Of a DNA stretch of 17,716 nt, positions 7,806 through 16,636 are shown in pieces. Origin of the DNA: an uncultured Lachnospiraceae bacterium. GTDB lineage: Bacteria > Bacillota > Clostridia > Lachnospirales > Lachnospiraceae. Positions within the stretch are counted from its first letter, which is position 1. Each line of letters begins with the position of its first letter. Both the position numbers and the translations under genes were made by a program. The DNA lies in NCBI GenBank assembly GCA_947653315.1, contig CANTGP010000010.1, forward strand, positions 1-17,716, read 5' to 3'. The notes under the pieces were generated by a model. The model searched no databases and had not been told where the DNA came from. It saw only the letters and a program-made list of their open reading frames with translations.

Positions 7806-10541
7806 TCATGCATCCAAAACAATTTCTATTTTGTGTATTTCCCGTATTCCGCCGGAAAGTTTCCCAATGTCTTCTTTTGGCAGGAGCGCCGCCGTTTTTA
7901 TGCGCCCGTTTTCTTCCCGTATTTCCGTAAGCGGCAGTTTTTTCCCCTCCATGACTGCAGACCGGATACGGTAATGTCCGTATTCCAAATGTTTTTGGTT
8001 TTCCAGGAGAATACGGAAACCCTTACCGGCAAACGTAAGCCGTGCCTCCGCTTTTCCTTCCCCGTCAAACTGCTGCGCCATCAGGGCCGGACAGATTTCC
8101 AGATTTCCGTCTTTTCCCCTGATACCGAATACTTCCGTCAGAAACGTAAACAGGTACCAGCTTGCGGCTCCGGTCAGGTAATGATACATCCCGCGTCCCT
8201 CCGCGTTAAAATATTCCGGGATGCCGGGATAAATTTTACTCGTCCCAAACTCCATGGCAGTATCCGCCAACGCCTGCAGCGCTTTATAACCTTCCCGCGC
8301 AAATCCCCTTTGGTACAGCGCGTTGGCATACATAACCGCCATATGGGAGAATACCGCACCGTTTTCCTTATCCCCGTAGGCAAAACCGAACATCCTTCCC
8401 AAATCCGTTTTCAGTTCATGGAAGTCGGTGTTCAGCCGGTACCCGCCAATCCGCTTTTCGTACAGGTATTTATCCGCGCTTTCCGTAATGCCGCGAATCT
8501 GTTCTTCCGTCGCCGTGCCCCCCATAATGGCAAACACCTGCCCGGTCAGCATCATGCGTACCCCCCGGTCGTCTTCCCCTTCCACCTGTCTGCCATGGTT
8601 GTTGTAATAGCCGTTAAACCAACCGTTTCCTTCCCGGTCCGTCACCCATTCCGTCTGCCGGATATGCGCCGCCATCCATTCCGCTTTTCCCCTGATATTT
8701 CCGGCAAGCTCACTGACATCCAGGGCGGCGGTTTTCCCGCTTACCGTATGGCGGCATGACGCGCCGTACTGTGCGAGCACCCGTATCTTTTCTTCCCTGC
8801 TGCCATACTTTTCTTCCTCCAGATTCAGCAGATACAGCATTTCTTCCGCTATGCACACTTCCTTTTTGCCTGTTTTCCCGGCATAGCGTATGAGATAGTC
8901 CGCAAGTTCCCGCAGGTTACCGGCATAGGCATTGGTAAAAGCCACGCTTTCGCCGCGCTCCTGCGCCATGTCCAGCGCATCGTTCCAGTCCGCTCCCCGC
9001 AGCCTGCAATGGTTATGTTCCCCCGCTTCATAAAAGGCACACAGGTTTTGAAGCAGCAGATGTTCCAAAACCGTTCCGTAATAGACGGCGCCGTCCGCGT
9101 CCTTCTGCCGGCTGCCGTCCGCTTCCTCCCACTGCCCGTCCGCGGCAGAACCGCGTTCCACCTGGCGGTCTTTGAAATACGGTACCTTTTCCCCCAGGAT
9201 TTCCACATCCCCGGTTTGCTCCATATACAGCTTAACGGTCAGGAAAGGCCAAACGCCATGGTCCATCCATACGCGGGTAATGTGATTCCTGTCCGCAAGA
9301 AATTCCCCCTGTTTGGCACCGATGATTGTGGCATTGGTCCCGTCCATGCGTACCCCGCCGAAATTGTCCAAAAGCATCTGCCGCACACCCTGCGGATTCA
9401 TTAAAAGCAGCGCCAGGCAGTCCTGCCATAAGTCACGCCATCCCCTTCCGCCTTTTCCGTAATCATGGTGCGGAAGGAACGAACAGCCGTATATTCTGCG
9501 CAAAATGGGCTGGAAACCCACCCAGTACATCCACCGGTCAAAGTCCCTGTTTCCGGTATGGAACCGTATGTTAATCTTCTCCTGCCAATAGGCTTTCATG
9601 TTCCCAAACGCCGTATCCACTTTCTCCGCCGTCCGGTATGCTTCCACGGTTTCCGCAATTTCCTCCGGTTTTTCCGTTATCCCTGACAAAACGGTAAAGG
9701 AAACGCTCCCTCCGGGTTCCAACACCGTCTTTGCAAATTTTAAACCGCCCACCGCTTCCCTGCCTTCGATGCACACGCCGGAAGGCACTCCGGCGCGGTT
9801 TTCCAGCACGGCCCTTGGCGCGGTATAGCTACCGCCTTCCCCGGCAAACTCATCCACCGTGGGGAAAAACGCTTCCGGCGCGTTCCCGTCCCCGGTCACG
9901 CCGCAGACAAAATAGCAGACATTATTCTGCCGGTGCCCGCGCTCGTCAAACGATAGGACCGGCGTCACCGTCACGCCGTCTTCCCTTGTCCGTATACGGT
10001 GCAGCAGGGAGGTCACATGCCTGTGGTCGCGGATGTTGTCAGCGCTTCTTGCGTAAATGGGAACCGCCGCCACGGGCGTAAATACGACAGGATGGTCCGT
10101 CGTGTTTTCCAGTTCCACCCTCATGATTTCCACGTCATGCCCTACCGGCACAAAGGCAGTCACCGTCGCCTTCATCCCGTATTTTCCCGATTTGCGCGTA
10201 ACGCTCTGCCACATGGGTCCCGCCGTCATGCGGCTTTCTTCCTGCTCCCCGGTAAACTTCGCCAGCTCCGCTTCCGCCGACGCACCCGTTGCCGACCAGT
10301 TCCCGACGCCTTCCACATGGCACCAGAAATTCCTCGTACTCCGGTTGTTATGCAGGTTTTCCGCACTGACCGGCTCCAGTAAAAATTCATTTTGGCTGCG
10401 TTTACTGTCGCCGCCGAAATTAGGGGTCAGCGCGCTTTTTATCCCGTTTTCCCCGGCCACCGGAAAATATTGGTAGCTGTAATTCTCCGGCATATCCAAC
10501 GCAAAGGTTCCTTCTCCGTCCAAAAAAATATATCCTTCCAT
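7806..10541 (-). CDS. GH94-family beta-glucobiose-type phosphorylase (laminaribiose phosphorylase-like)
   Basis: Cytoplasmic inverting phosphorylase of family GH94, 911 residues, with no signal peptide. It should cleave a beta-linked glucose disaccharide or short oligomer with phosphate to glucose 1-phosphate and glucose. The N-terminal beta-sandwich occupies roughly residues 1-310. The catalytic barrel follows, with [11 protein letters not shown] (364-374; Arg369 a likely phosphate ligand), the hallmark GADWNDALD with general acid Asp521, FSHMAVMY with His733, and the phosphate loop [11 protein letters not shown] (His787, Thr790, Gly791). A C-terminal beta-domain ends the protein. ATG 10541 has GGAAGGG about 6 bases upstream. 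The gene follows the chemoreceptor by 75 bases and precedes the long phosphorylase by 110. Its length and N-terminus ([13 protein letters not shown]...) recall laminaribiose phosphorylase-type GH94 proteins more than the roughly 800-residue cellobiose enzymes. Family is sure; linkage specificity is a guess. Confidence 0.9.
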   Translation of the reverse strand: MEGYIFLDGEGTFALDMPENYSYQYFPVAGENGIKSALTPNFGGDSKRSQNEFLLEPVSAENLHNNRSTRNFWCHVEGVGNWSATGASAEAELAKFTGEQEESRMTAGPMWQSVTRKSGKYGMKATVTAFVPVGHDVEIMRVELENTTDHPVVFTPVAAVPIYARSADNIRDHRHVTSLLHRIRTREDGVTVTPVLSFDERGHRQNNVCYFVCGVTGDGNAPEAFFPTVDEFAGEGGSYTAPRAVLENRAGVPSGVCIEGREAVGGLKFAKTVLEPGGSVSFTVLSGITEKPEEIAETVEAYRTAEKVDTAFGNMKAYWQEKINIRFHTGNRDFDRWMYWVGFQPILRRIYGCSFLPHHDYGKGGRGWRDLWQDCLALLLMNPQGVRQMLLDNFGGVRMDGTNATIIGAKQGEFLADRNHITRVWMDHGVWPFLTVKLYMEQTGDVEILGEKVPYFKDRQVERGSAADGQWEEADGSRQKDADGAVYYGTVLEHLLLQNLCAFYEAGEHNHCRLRGADWNDALDMAQERGESVAFTNAYAGNLRELADYLIRYAGKTGKKEVCIAEEMLYLLNLEEEKYGSREEKIRVLAQYGASCRHTVSGKTAALDVSELAGNIRGKAEWMAAHIRQTEWVTDREGNGWFNGYYNNHGRQVEGEDDRGVRMMLTGQVFAIMGGTATEEQIRGITESADKYLYEKRIGGYRLNTDFHELKTDLGRMFGFAYGDKENGAVFSHMAVMYANALYQRGFAREGYKALQALADTAMEFGTSKIYPGIPEYFNAEGRGMYHYLTGAASWYLFTFLTEVFGIRGKDGNLEICPALMAQQFDGEGKAEARLTFAGKGFRILLENQKHLEYGHYRIRSAVMEGKKLPLTEIREENGRIKTAALLPKEDIGKLSGGIREIHKIEIVLDA

Positions 10542-10558
10542 CTTTATCCCTTCCTTTT

Positions 10559-10598
10559 TTTCAGGCTTTTTCAGCTATTTTCAACTTCTTTCAGCCTT
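10559..10598 (-). repeat. Four tandem 10-bp repeats before the GH94 gene
   Basis: On the plus strand TTTCAG, TTTCAG, TTTCAA and TTTCAG start at 10559, 10569, 10579 and 10589, an exact 10-bp period. In the transcript this is a run of CTGAAA-type units in the A-rich 75-base gap between chemoreceptor and GH94, ending about 10 bases before the GH94 ribosome-binding site. The helical phasing fits a row of protein or RNA contacts, but slippage of a purine-rich leader could also produce it. Confidence 0.6.
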
Positions 10599-10616
10599 TT
10601 TTGTTTTTTTGGTTTT

Positions 10617-12761
10617 TTATTCTTTTTCCCGCTCTTTTTCCCGTTTTTCCACCTGGAATGTCCGGACCGCCTTCCCCAAAACTTCCATATTCCCTTTCAG
10701 CCGGTCTGCCTGTACGGTCAGCGTCCCCGCCGCATCCACCTGCGCCTGAAGGGATTCTTCCATCTTTTTGGAGAAACTTACCAAGTCCCCGGAAAGACCG
10801 CTGATGGAACGGATGGAAGCAAGCGCGGTTCCCCGCTCCCTGTTCATTCCCTCTACCCGCGCGGCAAGCCGTTCCATTTCACCCGCCACGCGCTCCAAAA
10901 ACAGGTTCATGCTTTCAAAAGCATCCGCCGTATTCTGTACGCTTTCCCCCTGTTTTAACACAATGGTTTCCGCAATTTCCACCCGCTCCACCGCTTCTTT
11001 GGAGTAAACGCGGATTTCCTTTATCATGCCCTGTATGGAAGCCGCCGTGCTTCCGGCGTTATCCGCCAGTTTCCTTATTTCTTCGGCAACTACGGCAAAT
11101 CCCCTGCCGTTTTCCCCTGCCCTCGCCGCCTCAATGGATGCGTTTAAGGAAAGCAGGTTGGTCTGGGAAGCGATTTTTTGGATGTTTTCCGCAAAAACCG
11201 CAATATTGTCCAGCTTTTCCCCCAGCAGGGAAACCTTTTCCTGTACTTCCCCGGTCGCCTGTGTCGTCTCTCCCGCCTGCCTGGTCATAATCCCCACAGC
11301 CTGCCGCCCGTTGTCAATCATGTCCCGCGACCGGCGTACCTGCTCCATGGTTTCCATGATACCGCTGCTGACTGCCTTTATTTCCACGGAGAGCTTTTCC
11401 ATCTGCCCGCTGCAGTTTTCAATTTCCACATTTTCGTTTTCCACGATATATTCCACCGTCTTCATTTGTCCGCACATATCCTGTATATAGCAGCCAACCT
11501 GTCTGCCGGATTCGTCCACCAAACCGCCCGAATCCGAAACGACTTCCATCATTTTGGCCACTTCCAGTATCAACTGGCGGATTTTGACCACGGTATTGCG
11601 GATTGCTTCCTGCAGGTTTCCAAACTCATTGGAAGGAATCCGTTCCTTTTTATCCGGAAGATACAGCTTGCCTTCCGCAATCCGTCTTAACGATTGGATG
11701 CTCCTGCCGATATTCCGGCTGATGCCCGCGGTTATGAAAGAACCAAACGCCACCGCCAGCACCATGGACGATACCACTAACAGCAGCGTCAGGTTACGGA
11801 TTTCCACGGAGCTTTTCACAATATTCGCTTTCGGCACAAGCACCGCAAGATAACCGTCCACCACCCCGCTTTTGCACATCATGTAAAAATACTGCGTCCC
11901 TTCATGCGTTACATATCTGGTATACCATTCCGCTCCTTCTTCTTTCCCGGTAAGGAAAAAATCCGTTTCCCTGATGGGAATGCCTGCCCCGCTGTCGATT
12001 TCCGTTCCGCCCGCCGTCACAAAAGAAACCTGACTGTTTTCCCCAAAATCCAACTGGCTTAACAGGTTTCCGATTCCTTTTGAACTGACGTCAATCACGA
12101 TTAAGGCTTTCTTTTCACCGGAACGGATGGTTTGGCTGCAAAAAACGGGATAGTCGTCCCCGTCCATTTCCATCTTGCCGTCAATACATGGATGATGAAC
12201 GCCCCATTTCACCAAATCGCCATCCAAAAGCACGCCATCCTCCGAATCGCCCAGTTCCTTCATAAAACTGTCGATTTCCGAACTGCTCATGGTTTTTGTC
12301 GTCAAAACGGCTTCGCCTTCCACCGGAATGATATGGATATTTTGGATTATGGCGCTGGACGTTTCCATGACGCTTATTTTATTTTTCACGTCGTTTTTTG
12401 TCTGTCCCTTTTTCGTACTGTCCTTAATTGCCCCTAACGCATAAGAGCGGACCAGCGCTTCCTGCCCTAATTCCATCACTTCCTGACGGATGACCTGGAA
12501 AGAACTGTCCAGGGAATTCCTAGTCATTTCCAATGCATTCATGGTTGCTTTCTCATAATTCTCCGTCAGCCCTGCCGACGCCTTCCGGTAAGAAACCACA
12601 CCGACCAATACCAAAAACAGAATCGGTATGCAGAATCCGGCAAACATCTGCTTCCTTATGCTGAAACCGGACGGTCTTCTTTCCCGTTTTGCTTCCGTTT
12701 CCTGCTGCGGCACTTTCCGCCGCGGCATCTTTTCCCTCTTTGCTGCATCCTGTACCTTCAT
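10617..12761 (-). CDS. Methyl-accepting chemotaxis protein with dCache-like sensor
   Basis: Membrane chemoreceptor, 714 residues. It has a basic cytoplasmic N-terminus of about 39 residues, TM1 (about 40-58), an extracellular sensor of about 265 residues consistent with a double Cache fold, TM2 (about 325-347), a HAMP segment (about 347-395), and a long coiled-coil signalling domain. The hairpin tip (about 527-565) is canonical: [20 protein letters not shown] followed by [15 protein letters not shown], the CheA/CheW contact region. The tail is highly charged and lacks an NWETF-type CheR/CheB tether. ATG 12761 is chosen over GTG 12779 because GGAGGAGG lies 6 bases before it. It is the first gene of the operon with GH94, the long phosphorylase and GH30, and no terminator separates them. 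It probably senses the sugar, directly or through the binding protein, and steers motility. The ligand and any non-chemotactic role are unknown. Confidence 0.93.
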   Translation of the reverse strand: MKVQDAAKREKMPRRKVPQQETEAKRERRPSGFSIRKQMFAGFCIPILFLVLVGVVSYRKASAGLTENYEKATMNALEMTRNSLDSSFQVIRQEVMELGQEALVRSYALGAIKDSTKKGQTKNDVKNKISVMETSSAIIQNIHIIPVEGEAVLTTKTMSSSEIDSFMKELGDSEDGVLLDGDLVKWGVHHPCIDGKMEMDGDDYPVFCSQTIRSGEKKALIVIDVSSKGIGNLLSQLDFGENSQVSFVTAGGTEIDSGAGIPIRETDFFLTGKEEGAEWYTRYVTHEGTQYFYMMCKSGVVDGYLAVLVPKANIVKSSVEIRNLTLLLVVSSMVLAVAFGSFITAGISRNIGRSIQSLRRIAEGKLYLPDKKERIPSNEFGNLQEAIRNTVVKIRQLILEVAKMMEVVSDSGGLVDESGRQVGCYIQDMCGQMKTVEYIVENENVEIENCSGQMEKLSVEIKAVSSGIMETMEQVRRSRDMIDNGRQAVGIMTRQAGETTQATGEVQEKVSLLGEKLDNIAVFAENIQKIASQTNLLSLNASIEAARAGENGRGFAVVAEEIRKLADNAGSTAASIQGMIKEIRVYSKEAVERVEIAETIVLKQGESVQNTADAFESMNLFLERVAGEMERLAARVEGMNRERGTALASIRSISGLSGDLVSFSKKMEESLQAQVDAAGTLTVQADRLKGNMEVLGKAVRTFQVEKREKEREKE

Positions 12762-12767
12762 CTTCCG

Positions 12768-12775
12768 CCTCCTCC
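12768..12775 (-). promoter_or_regulatory. Ribosome-binding site of the chemoreceptor gene
   Basis: GGAGGAGG lies 6 bases before ATG 12761. The longer reading frame starting at GTG 12779 would place this site inside the gene, so the ATG is taken as the start. Confidence 0.8.
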
Positions 12776-12804
12776 GCACCGATTTTCCCGAACTTTGTTT
12801 TTTT

Positions 12805-12833
12805 ATTCTAATAAAACGGCGCGCACCGTAAAA
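12805..12833 (-). promoter_or_regulatory. Promoter of the chemoreceptor-phosphorylase operon
   Basis: A -10 TAGAAT lies at 12810-12805 and a weak -35 TTTTAC at 12833-12828, with a 17-bp spacer. The spacer contains an imperfect GC-rich dyad (ACGG-TGCGCG-CCGT). The layout equals that of the binding-protein promoter and implies activator dependence. It does not resemble a flagellar sigma-28 promoter (TAAA-N15-GCCGATAA). Confidence 0.55.
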
Positions 12834-12861
12834 GGTATCTTTTATCAGTTTGGTATCTTTT
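12834..12861 (-). promoter_or_regulatory. Perfect 10-bp direct repeat, probable activator site
   Basis: AAAAGATACC occurs twice on the minus strand (12861-12852 and 12843-12834) with an 18-bp period. The proximal copy touches the weak -35. Tandem half-sites against the -35 are typical of activators such as AraC-type proteins or response regulators. A matching box lies at 3158-3185. Confidence 0.65.
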
Positions 12862-12895
12862 TTTTATTTTGTATTTTTGGGGCATGGGCTGTGCA

Positions 12896-12940
12896 TAAAA
12901 AGACCTCCTTAAACCGGAAACAACGTTCCGTTTAAGGAGG
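12896..12940 (-). terminator. Rho-independent terminator of the ABC exporter operon
   Basis: CCTCCTTAAAC (12904-12914) and GTTTAAGGAGG (12930-12940) form an 11-bp stem, extended by GGAA/TTCC past one bulged base. On the minus strand it is followed by TCTTTTTAT. It lies 31 bases after the exporter stop and insulates the chemoreceptor operon from the exporter transcript. The plus-strand side has no good T-run. Confidence 0.9.
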
Positions 12941-12971
12941 CCGCAAAACCTCTTTTCCCTTTTATATTTAC

Positions 12972-14783
12972 CTATTCCAGTTCTGTCTGTGTCCGGTACA
13001 TCTGTGCGTAACGCCCGTTTTTTTCCATCAGTTCCCCATGGGTTCCCTGTTCGGCAATTTCCCCGTTTTCCAGCAGAAGAATCAAATCAGAATCACGGAT
13101 GGTGGAAAGACGGTGGGCAATGATGACCGAAGTGCGGTTTTCACAGATTTCCAGCATGGCGCGCCGGATTTTCTGCTCGGTAACGGTATCCACGGAACTG
13201 GTGGCTTCGTCCAAAATCAGGATCGGGGCATCGGCAAGGACGGCGCGCGCAATGGTTAAAAGCTGCCGCTCCCCCTGGGACAGTTCCATACCTCCCTGGG
13301 ACAGAACCGTATCATACCCCTGCGGCAGTCTCCCGATAAAACCGTCCGCTCCTGCCGTCCGTGCGGCTGCCCTCACCTGTTCTGCCGATGCCTCCGGCCT
13401 TCCGTAGCGGATATTTTCAAGCACCGATGCGTGAAACAGCGCCGTATCCTGCAAAACCACCCCGAACGCCTTGCGCAGATCCTCCATCCGGTAATCCCTC
13501 AAGTCATGACCGTCCAAGAGAATGCTCCCCGACGAAACGTCATAAAACCTGGTCAACAGACTGATTACCGTCGTCTTGCCGGAACCCGTACTCCCCACGA
13601 TGGCCGCCTGTGTGCCCGCCGGTATTTTCACCGAAACATCCTTTAGCACGGGCATATCCGGCTCATAGCCAAACCATACATGGCGCAGCTCAATATCCCC
13701 TTTGGGATGCGTCAAAGGAAGGGCCCCCGCACGGTCCGACGGTTCGGGCTGCTCATCCAAAATTTCAAATACGCGCTCCGCGCCGGCAACGGCAGTCTGG
13801 AAATTGTTGTAGATATTGGCAATTTCCACAAAAGGACGGGTAAACTGGCGCACATAGAGCAGAAACCCCGTCACCAGACCGATATCGGTAATCCTGCCGT
13901 TTACAAACAGCACCCCGCAAAGCACAGAAACCGCCACGTACAATAGATTGTTAATGACGTTCATAAGCGGCATCAGGTATCCCGAACAAATCAGCGCCTT
14001 TATGGACACCCGGCATAAGTCTTCGTTTTTCTCCCCGAATTCCCGCTCCATCTCCCCTTCGCGGCAAAACGCCTTAACCACCGCCAGTCCCGCAATGCTT
14101 TCCTCCACCTGCCCGTTCAATGCGCCGAGATTCTTCTGCTGCCCTGCAAACAGTTTCCTGGTACGTTTCGTTACCGCTTTCGTCAGCAGAAAAACAAGCC
14201 CGGTACCGGTTAACGACACCATGGTCAAGAGCGGACTTAAATACAGCATCATGGCAAAAACGCCTGCCACGGTAAACCCGTAGGTCAAAAGCAGCGTCAG
14301 GGAATTGGAAATCGTCGTACTGATGTTGTCCACATCGTTGGTCAGCCGGCTCATCAGTTCCCCATGGCGCCGTCTGTCAAAGAAGGATAGCGGCAGCGTT
14401 TTCACCCGGTCAAACAGCGTCCTGCGTATATGGCAGATTACCCTCTGCCCGATGGACGCCATGAAAAACGCCTGCAAAAACCGTACCAGCCAGTCGCAAA
14501 GATACAGCCCCGCCAAACAGGACAGAATCCATAGAAGCGCATCCCCGTTGCTGACCGCAGTCACCGCCAGCCCCGTCACATAGGGTGAAAGGATGGATGC
14601 ACCGGAAGCAAAAGCAGACAAAAGGAGAATCCAGCCAAGCCCCCTGCGCTGTCCCCCGGTCAGTTTCCAAAGCCTGCCCAGCGTCCCTTTCATGTTCTTC
14701 GGTTTCACCACGGCCCTGCCGCGTCCGGGACGCGAAATCCCGTTTAAATTCGCCGGAGGCACTGCCCCGCCTCTCTCAGCCAT
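12972..14783 (-). CDS. Heterodimeric ABC exporter, subunit with consensus catalytic residues and altered signature
   Basis: Half-transporter of 603 residues: a proline/glycine/arginine-rich N-terminus (about 1-35), a six-helix membrane domain to about residue 320, then the ATPase domain. Walker A is GSTGSGKTT (397-405), the Q-loop LQDT (444-447), the signature LSQGE (501-505) instead of LSGGQ, Walker B ILILDE with catalytic Glu526, and the switch His557 in AHRLS. It therefore supplies the active Walker sites but a deviant signature, the classic partner of a degenerate subunit (LmrCD, BmrCD and TM287/288 types). Its start overlaps the stop of the other subunit by 8 bases, giving coupled translation. 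A terminator follows. It likely exports drugs or lipophilic compounds; the substrate cannot be read from sequence. Confidence 0.93.
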   Translation of the reverse strand: MAERGGAVPPANLNGISRPGRGRAVVKPKNMKGTLGRLWKLTGGQRRGLGWILLLSAFASGASILSPYVTGLAVTAVSNGDALLWILSCLAGLYLCDWLVRFLQAFFMASIGQRVICHIRRTLFDRVKTLPLSFFDRRRHGELMSRLTNDVDNISTTISNSLTLLLTYGFTVAGVFAMMLYLSPLLTMVSLTGTGLVFLLTKAVTKRTRKLFAGQQKNLGALNGQVEESIAGLAVVKAFCREGEMEREFGEKNEDLCRVSIKALICSGYLMPLMNVINNLLYVAVSVLCGVLFVNGRITDIGLVTGFLLYVRQFTRPFVEIANIYNNFQTAVAGAERVFEILDEQPEPSDRAGALPLTHPKGDIELRHVWFGYEPDMPVLKDVSVKIPAGTQAAIVGSTGSGKTTVISLLTRFYDVSSGSILLDGHDLRDYRMEDLRKAFGVVLQDTALFHASVLENIRYGRPEASAEQVRAAARTAGADGFIGRLPQGYDTVLSQGGMELSQGERQLLTIARAVLADAPILILDEATSSVDTVTEQKIRRAMLEICENRTSVIIAHRLSTIRDSDLILLLENGEIAEQGTHGELMEKNGRYAQMYRTQTELE

Positions 14784-16491
14784 GCCCTACACCCCCAATC
14801 TGGGATTGGTAAATTTCCCGGTATGTATCGCAGGAAGCCATCAGCTCCCCATGGGTTCCGTAACCCTGCACGCGCCCGCCGTCCATGCAGAGAATGCGGT
14901 CCGCGCGCATCACCGTGGAGATGCGCTGGCTGACCAGCAGCATGGTCATGCTGCCGCCCATGTCCCTCAGCCCTTTGAGCACCCCGGCTTCCGTGCGGGC
15001 GTCCAGTGCGCTGGTACAGTCGTCCAAAATCAGGATACGCGGTTTCCTGACAAGCGCGCGGGCAATGGAAATCCTCTGTTTCTGCCCGCCGGACAGGTTC
15101 ACCCCTCCCTGCCCCAGCAGCGTATCATACCCCTGGGCGGTCTGCCGGATAAAACCGTCGGCACAGGCAGCCTCCGCCGCCGCACGCAATTCTTCCTCCC
15201 CGGCATCCGCACGTCCCCAGCGCAGGTTGTCCCGGATGGTTCCCGAAAACAGCAAGGCTTTTTGCGGCACTACGGCAATGGCACCCCGCAAATATTCCGT
15301 ATCCATCTGTGTCACGTCACAGCCGTCAATCCATACGTTTCCTTCCACGGCATCATAAAAACGGGGAACCAGATTCACAAGCGTCGTTTTCCCGGAACCG
15401 GTAGCGCCGATGATGCCCACCGTCTCCCCCTGCCGGATTCCGATATCAATATCATGAAGCGCCTCCTTACCGGCTCCCGCATAGGCAAACGAGACATGCG
15501 CAAAGCGGATGTCTCCCATGATTTTGGGCCGCTTGGGATGTATTGGCATACGCTGCGCCGGTTCTTCATCCAGCACTTCCTTAATCCTTCCGGCGGATGC
15601 CGCCGCCCTGACGGCAGTATTTAACGCATTGGAAATCATCCCGGCGGCAAACAACACCTGCGTCATATAGTTGACGGAAGCCATCAGCCTGCCGATTTCC
15701 GTCCCCCGCCTGCTGCCGGATATCCATAACAGCAATACGATGCCGAAATTAACCGTCAGGTTAATCAAAGGGGAAAATACCGCCATGGTGCGCAGCGCCG
15801 CCGTATTGGCAAGGGCAAGCTCCCCGGAGGCTTCCCCGAATTTCCCCGCTTCCGTCTCCTCCGCGCCAAACGCTTTCACCACCCGGACGGAAGACAGAAA
15901 TTCCCCTGCCGTACCGTTTAAGCGGTCCAGCCGGTCCTGTACCGTCCCGAAGCGCGGATAGCCGGTTTTCATATTGCCAAATACCAAAAGGGCAACCGTC
16001 AGGATAATTACCGCCATAACCGGCGCCTGCGCCGGTGTTTGGAGCAAAATCAATAAGACGGCACCGATACAGGTAATCGGCGCTTTCACCATAATCCGCA
16101 TGATCCCGTTGATAAAATCCTGTATCTGCACCACGTCGTTGGTAATTCGGGTAATGATGGATGCCGGACGCAGCCGGTCTATGTTTTCCATGGAAAGCTG
16201 CTGCACCTTATGGTACAGGTCACGGCGCAGTTCCTTACCCACCGTTTGGGAAACACGGCTTGCAAAACGGCTGCGCATGACGGCACAGACTGCCCCGCCC
16301 ATGGCAATCCCAAGCATGATGCCGCCATACATAAGAATCTGCCGCGTGTTGGCATTTCGTATTCCCCGGTCCACGATAAGAGACATAAATGTGGGCTGTA
16401 AAAGATCCGCCGCCGCTTCCATGGTCAGGAAAAACGTGGACAACAGGAAGATGCCCAAATGCTTCTTAATGTATTCCCCGATTAGTTTCAT
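14776..16491 (-). CDS. Heterodimeric ABC exporter, subunit with degenerate nucleotide site
   Basis: Half-transporter of 571 residues from ATG 16491: membrane domain (about 1-300), then the ATPase domain. Walker A GATGSGKTT (362-370) and the signature LSGGQ (466-470) are intact. Walker B reads ILILDD, so the catalytic Glu is Asp491, and the switch His is replaced by Gln522 (VSQRIST). Both changes mark the non-hydrolysing site of heterodimeric exporters, completed by the altered LSQGE of the partner encoded next. The frame is open up to GTG 16551, but that adds 20 unlikely residues. GGAGGGAGGGG precedes ATG 16491 by 10 bases. A TetR-family gene lies just upstream, separated by a terminator, and may control this operon. 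Confidence 0.93.
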   Translation of the reverse strand: MKLIGEYIKKHLGIFLLSTFFLTMEAAADLLQPTFMSLIVDRGIRNANTRQILMYGGIMLGIAMGGAVCAVMRSRFASRVSQTVGKELRRDLYHKVQQLSMENIDRLRPASIITRITNDVVQIQDFINGIMRIMVKAPITCIGAVLLILLQTPAQAPVMAVIILTVALLVFGNMKTGYPRFGTVQDRLDRLNGTAGEFLSSVRVVKAFGAEETEAGKFGEASGELALANTAALRTMAVFSPLINLTVNFGIVLLLWISGSRRGTEIGRLMASVNYMTQVLFAAGMISNALNTAVRAAASAGRIKEVLDEEPAQRMPIHPKRPKIMGDIRFAHVSFAYAGAGKEALHDIDIGIRQGETVGIIGATGSGKTTLVNLVPRFYDAVEGNVWIDGCDVTQMDTEYLRGAIAVVPQKALLFSGTIRDNLRWGRADAGEEELRAAAEAACADGFIRQTAQGYDTLLGQGGVNLSGGQKQRISIARALVRKPRILILDDCTSALDARTEAGVLKGLRDMGGSMTMLLVSQRISTVMRADRILCMDGGRVQGYGTHGELMASCDTYREIYQSQIGGVGHG

Positions 16492-16541
16492 GGCTGCCGT
16501 GCCCCTCCCTCCAATATGATAATTGTATGATTCTTGATTCA

Positions 16542-16560
16542 AATATACCACAAAATTATA
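16542..16560 (-). promoter_or_regulatory. Candidate promoter of the ABC exporter operon
   Basis: Two overlapping options lie between the tetR terminator and the exporter start: an extended -10 TGGTATATT (16550-16542) and TATAAT (16560-16555). Neither has a good -35. The region is A+T-rich and free of genes, and since the terminator at 16595-16628 intervenes, a promoter is expected here. Confidence 0.4.
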
Positions 16561-16594
16561 TTTTCAGACAGACTTTTCCGAAATAAAAAAGGTC

Positions 16595-16628
16595 AAAAAA
16601 ACCTCCGAATCCAATTCGATTCAGAGGT
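16595..16628 (-). terminator. Rho-independent terminator of the TetR-family gene
   Basis: On the minus strand ACCTCTGAATC pairs fully with GATTCGGAGGT (one G-U pair) around a 6-base loop, giving an 11-bp stem followed by seven T. It begins 8 bases after the stop codon. It separates the repressor gene from the exporter genes, so these have their own promoter or depend on partial read-through. Confidence 0.93.
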
Positions 16629-16636
16629 ATATTCCG

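Noticed and set aside
7779..8759. Plus-strand open frame of 326 codons spanning the GH94 3' end
   Set aside because: Same antisense pattern; no domain, no start signal, and conflict with conserved GH94 residues on the other strand.
10392..10958. Plus-strand frame with a very hydrophobic Phe/Leu stretch, possibly a small membrane protein
   Set aside because: The Phe/Leu run is the reverse reading of the A-rich leader and Lys/Glu-rich tail of the chemoreceptor gene. There is no ribosome-binding site.
12805..12833. Flagellar sigma-28 promoter for the chemoreceptor
   Set aside because: No TAAA-N15-GCCGATAA match is seen. The sequence fits a weak housekeeping promoter instead.
12904..12940. Bidirectional terminator
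   Set aside because: The stem is symmetric, but the T-run is present only on the minus side and no plus-strand gene needs it.
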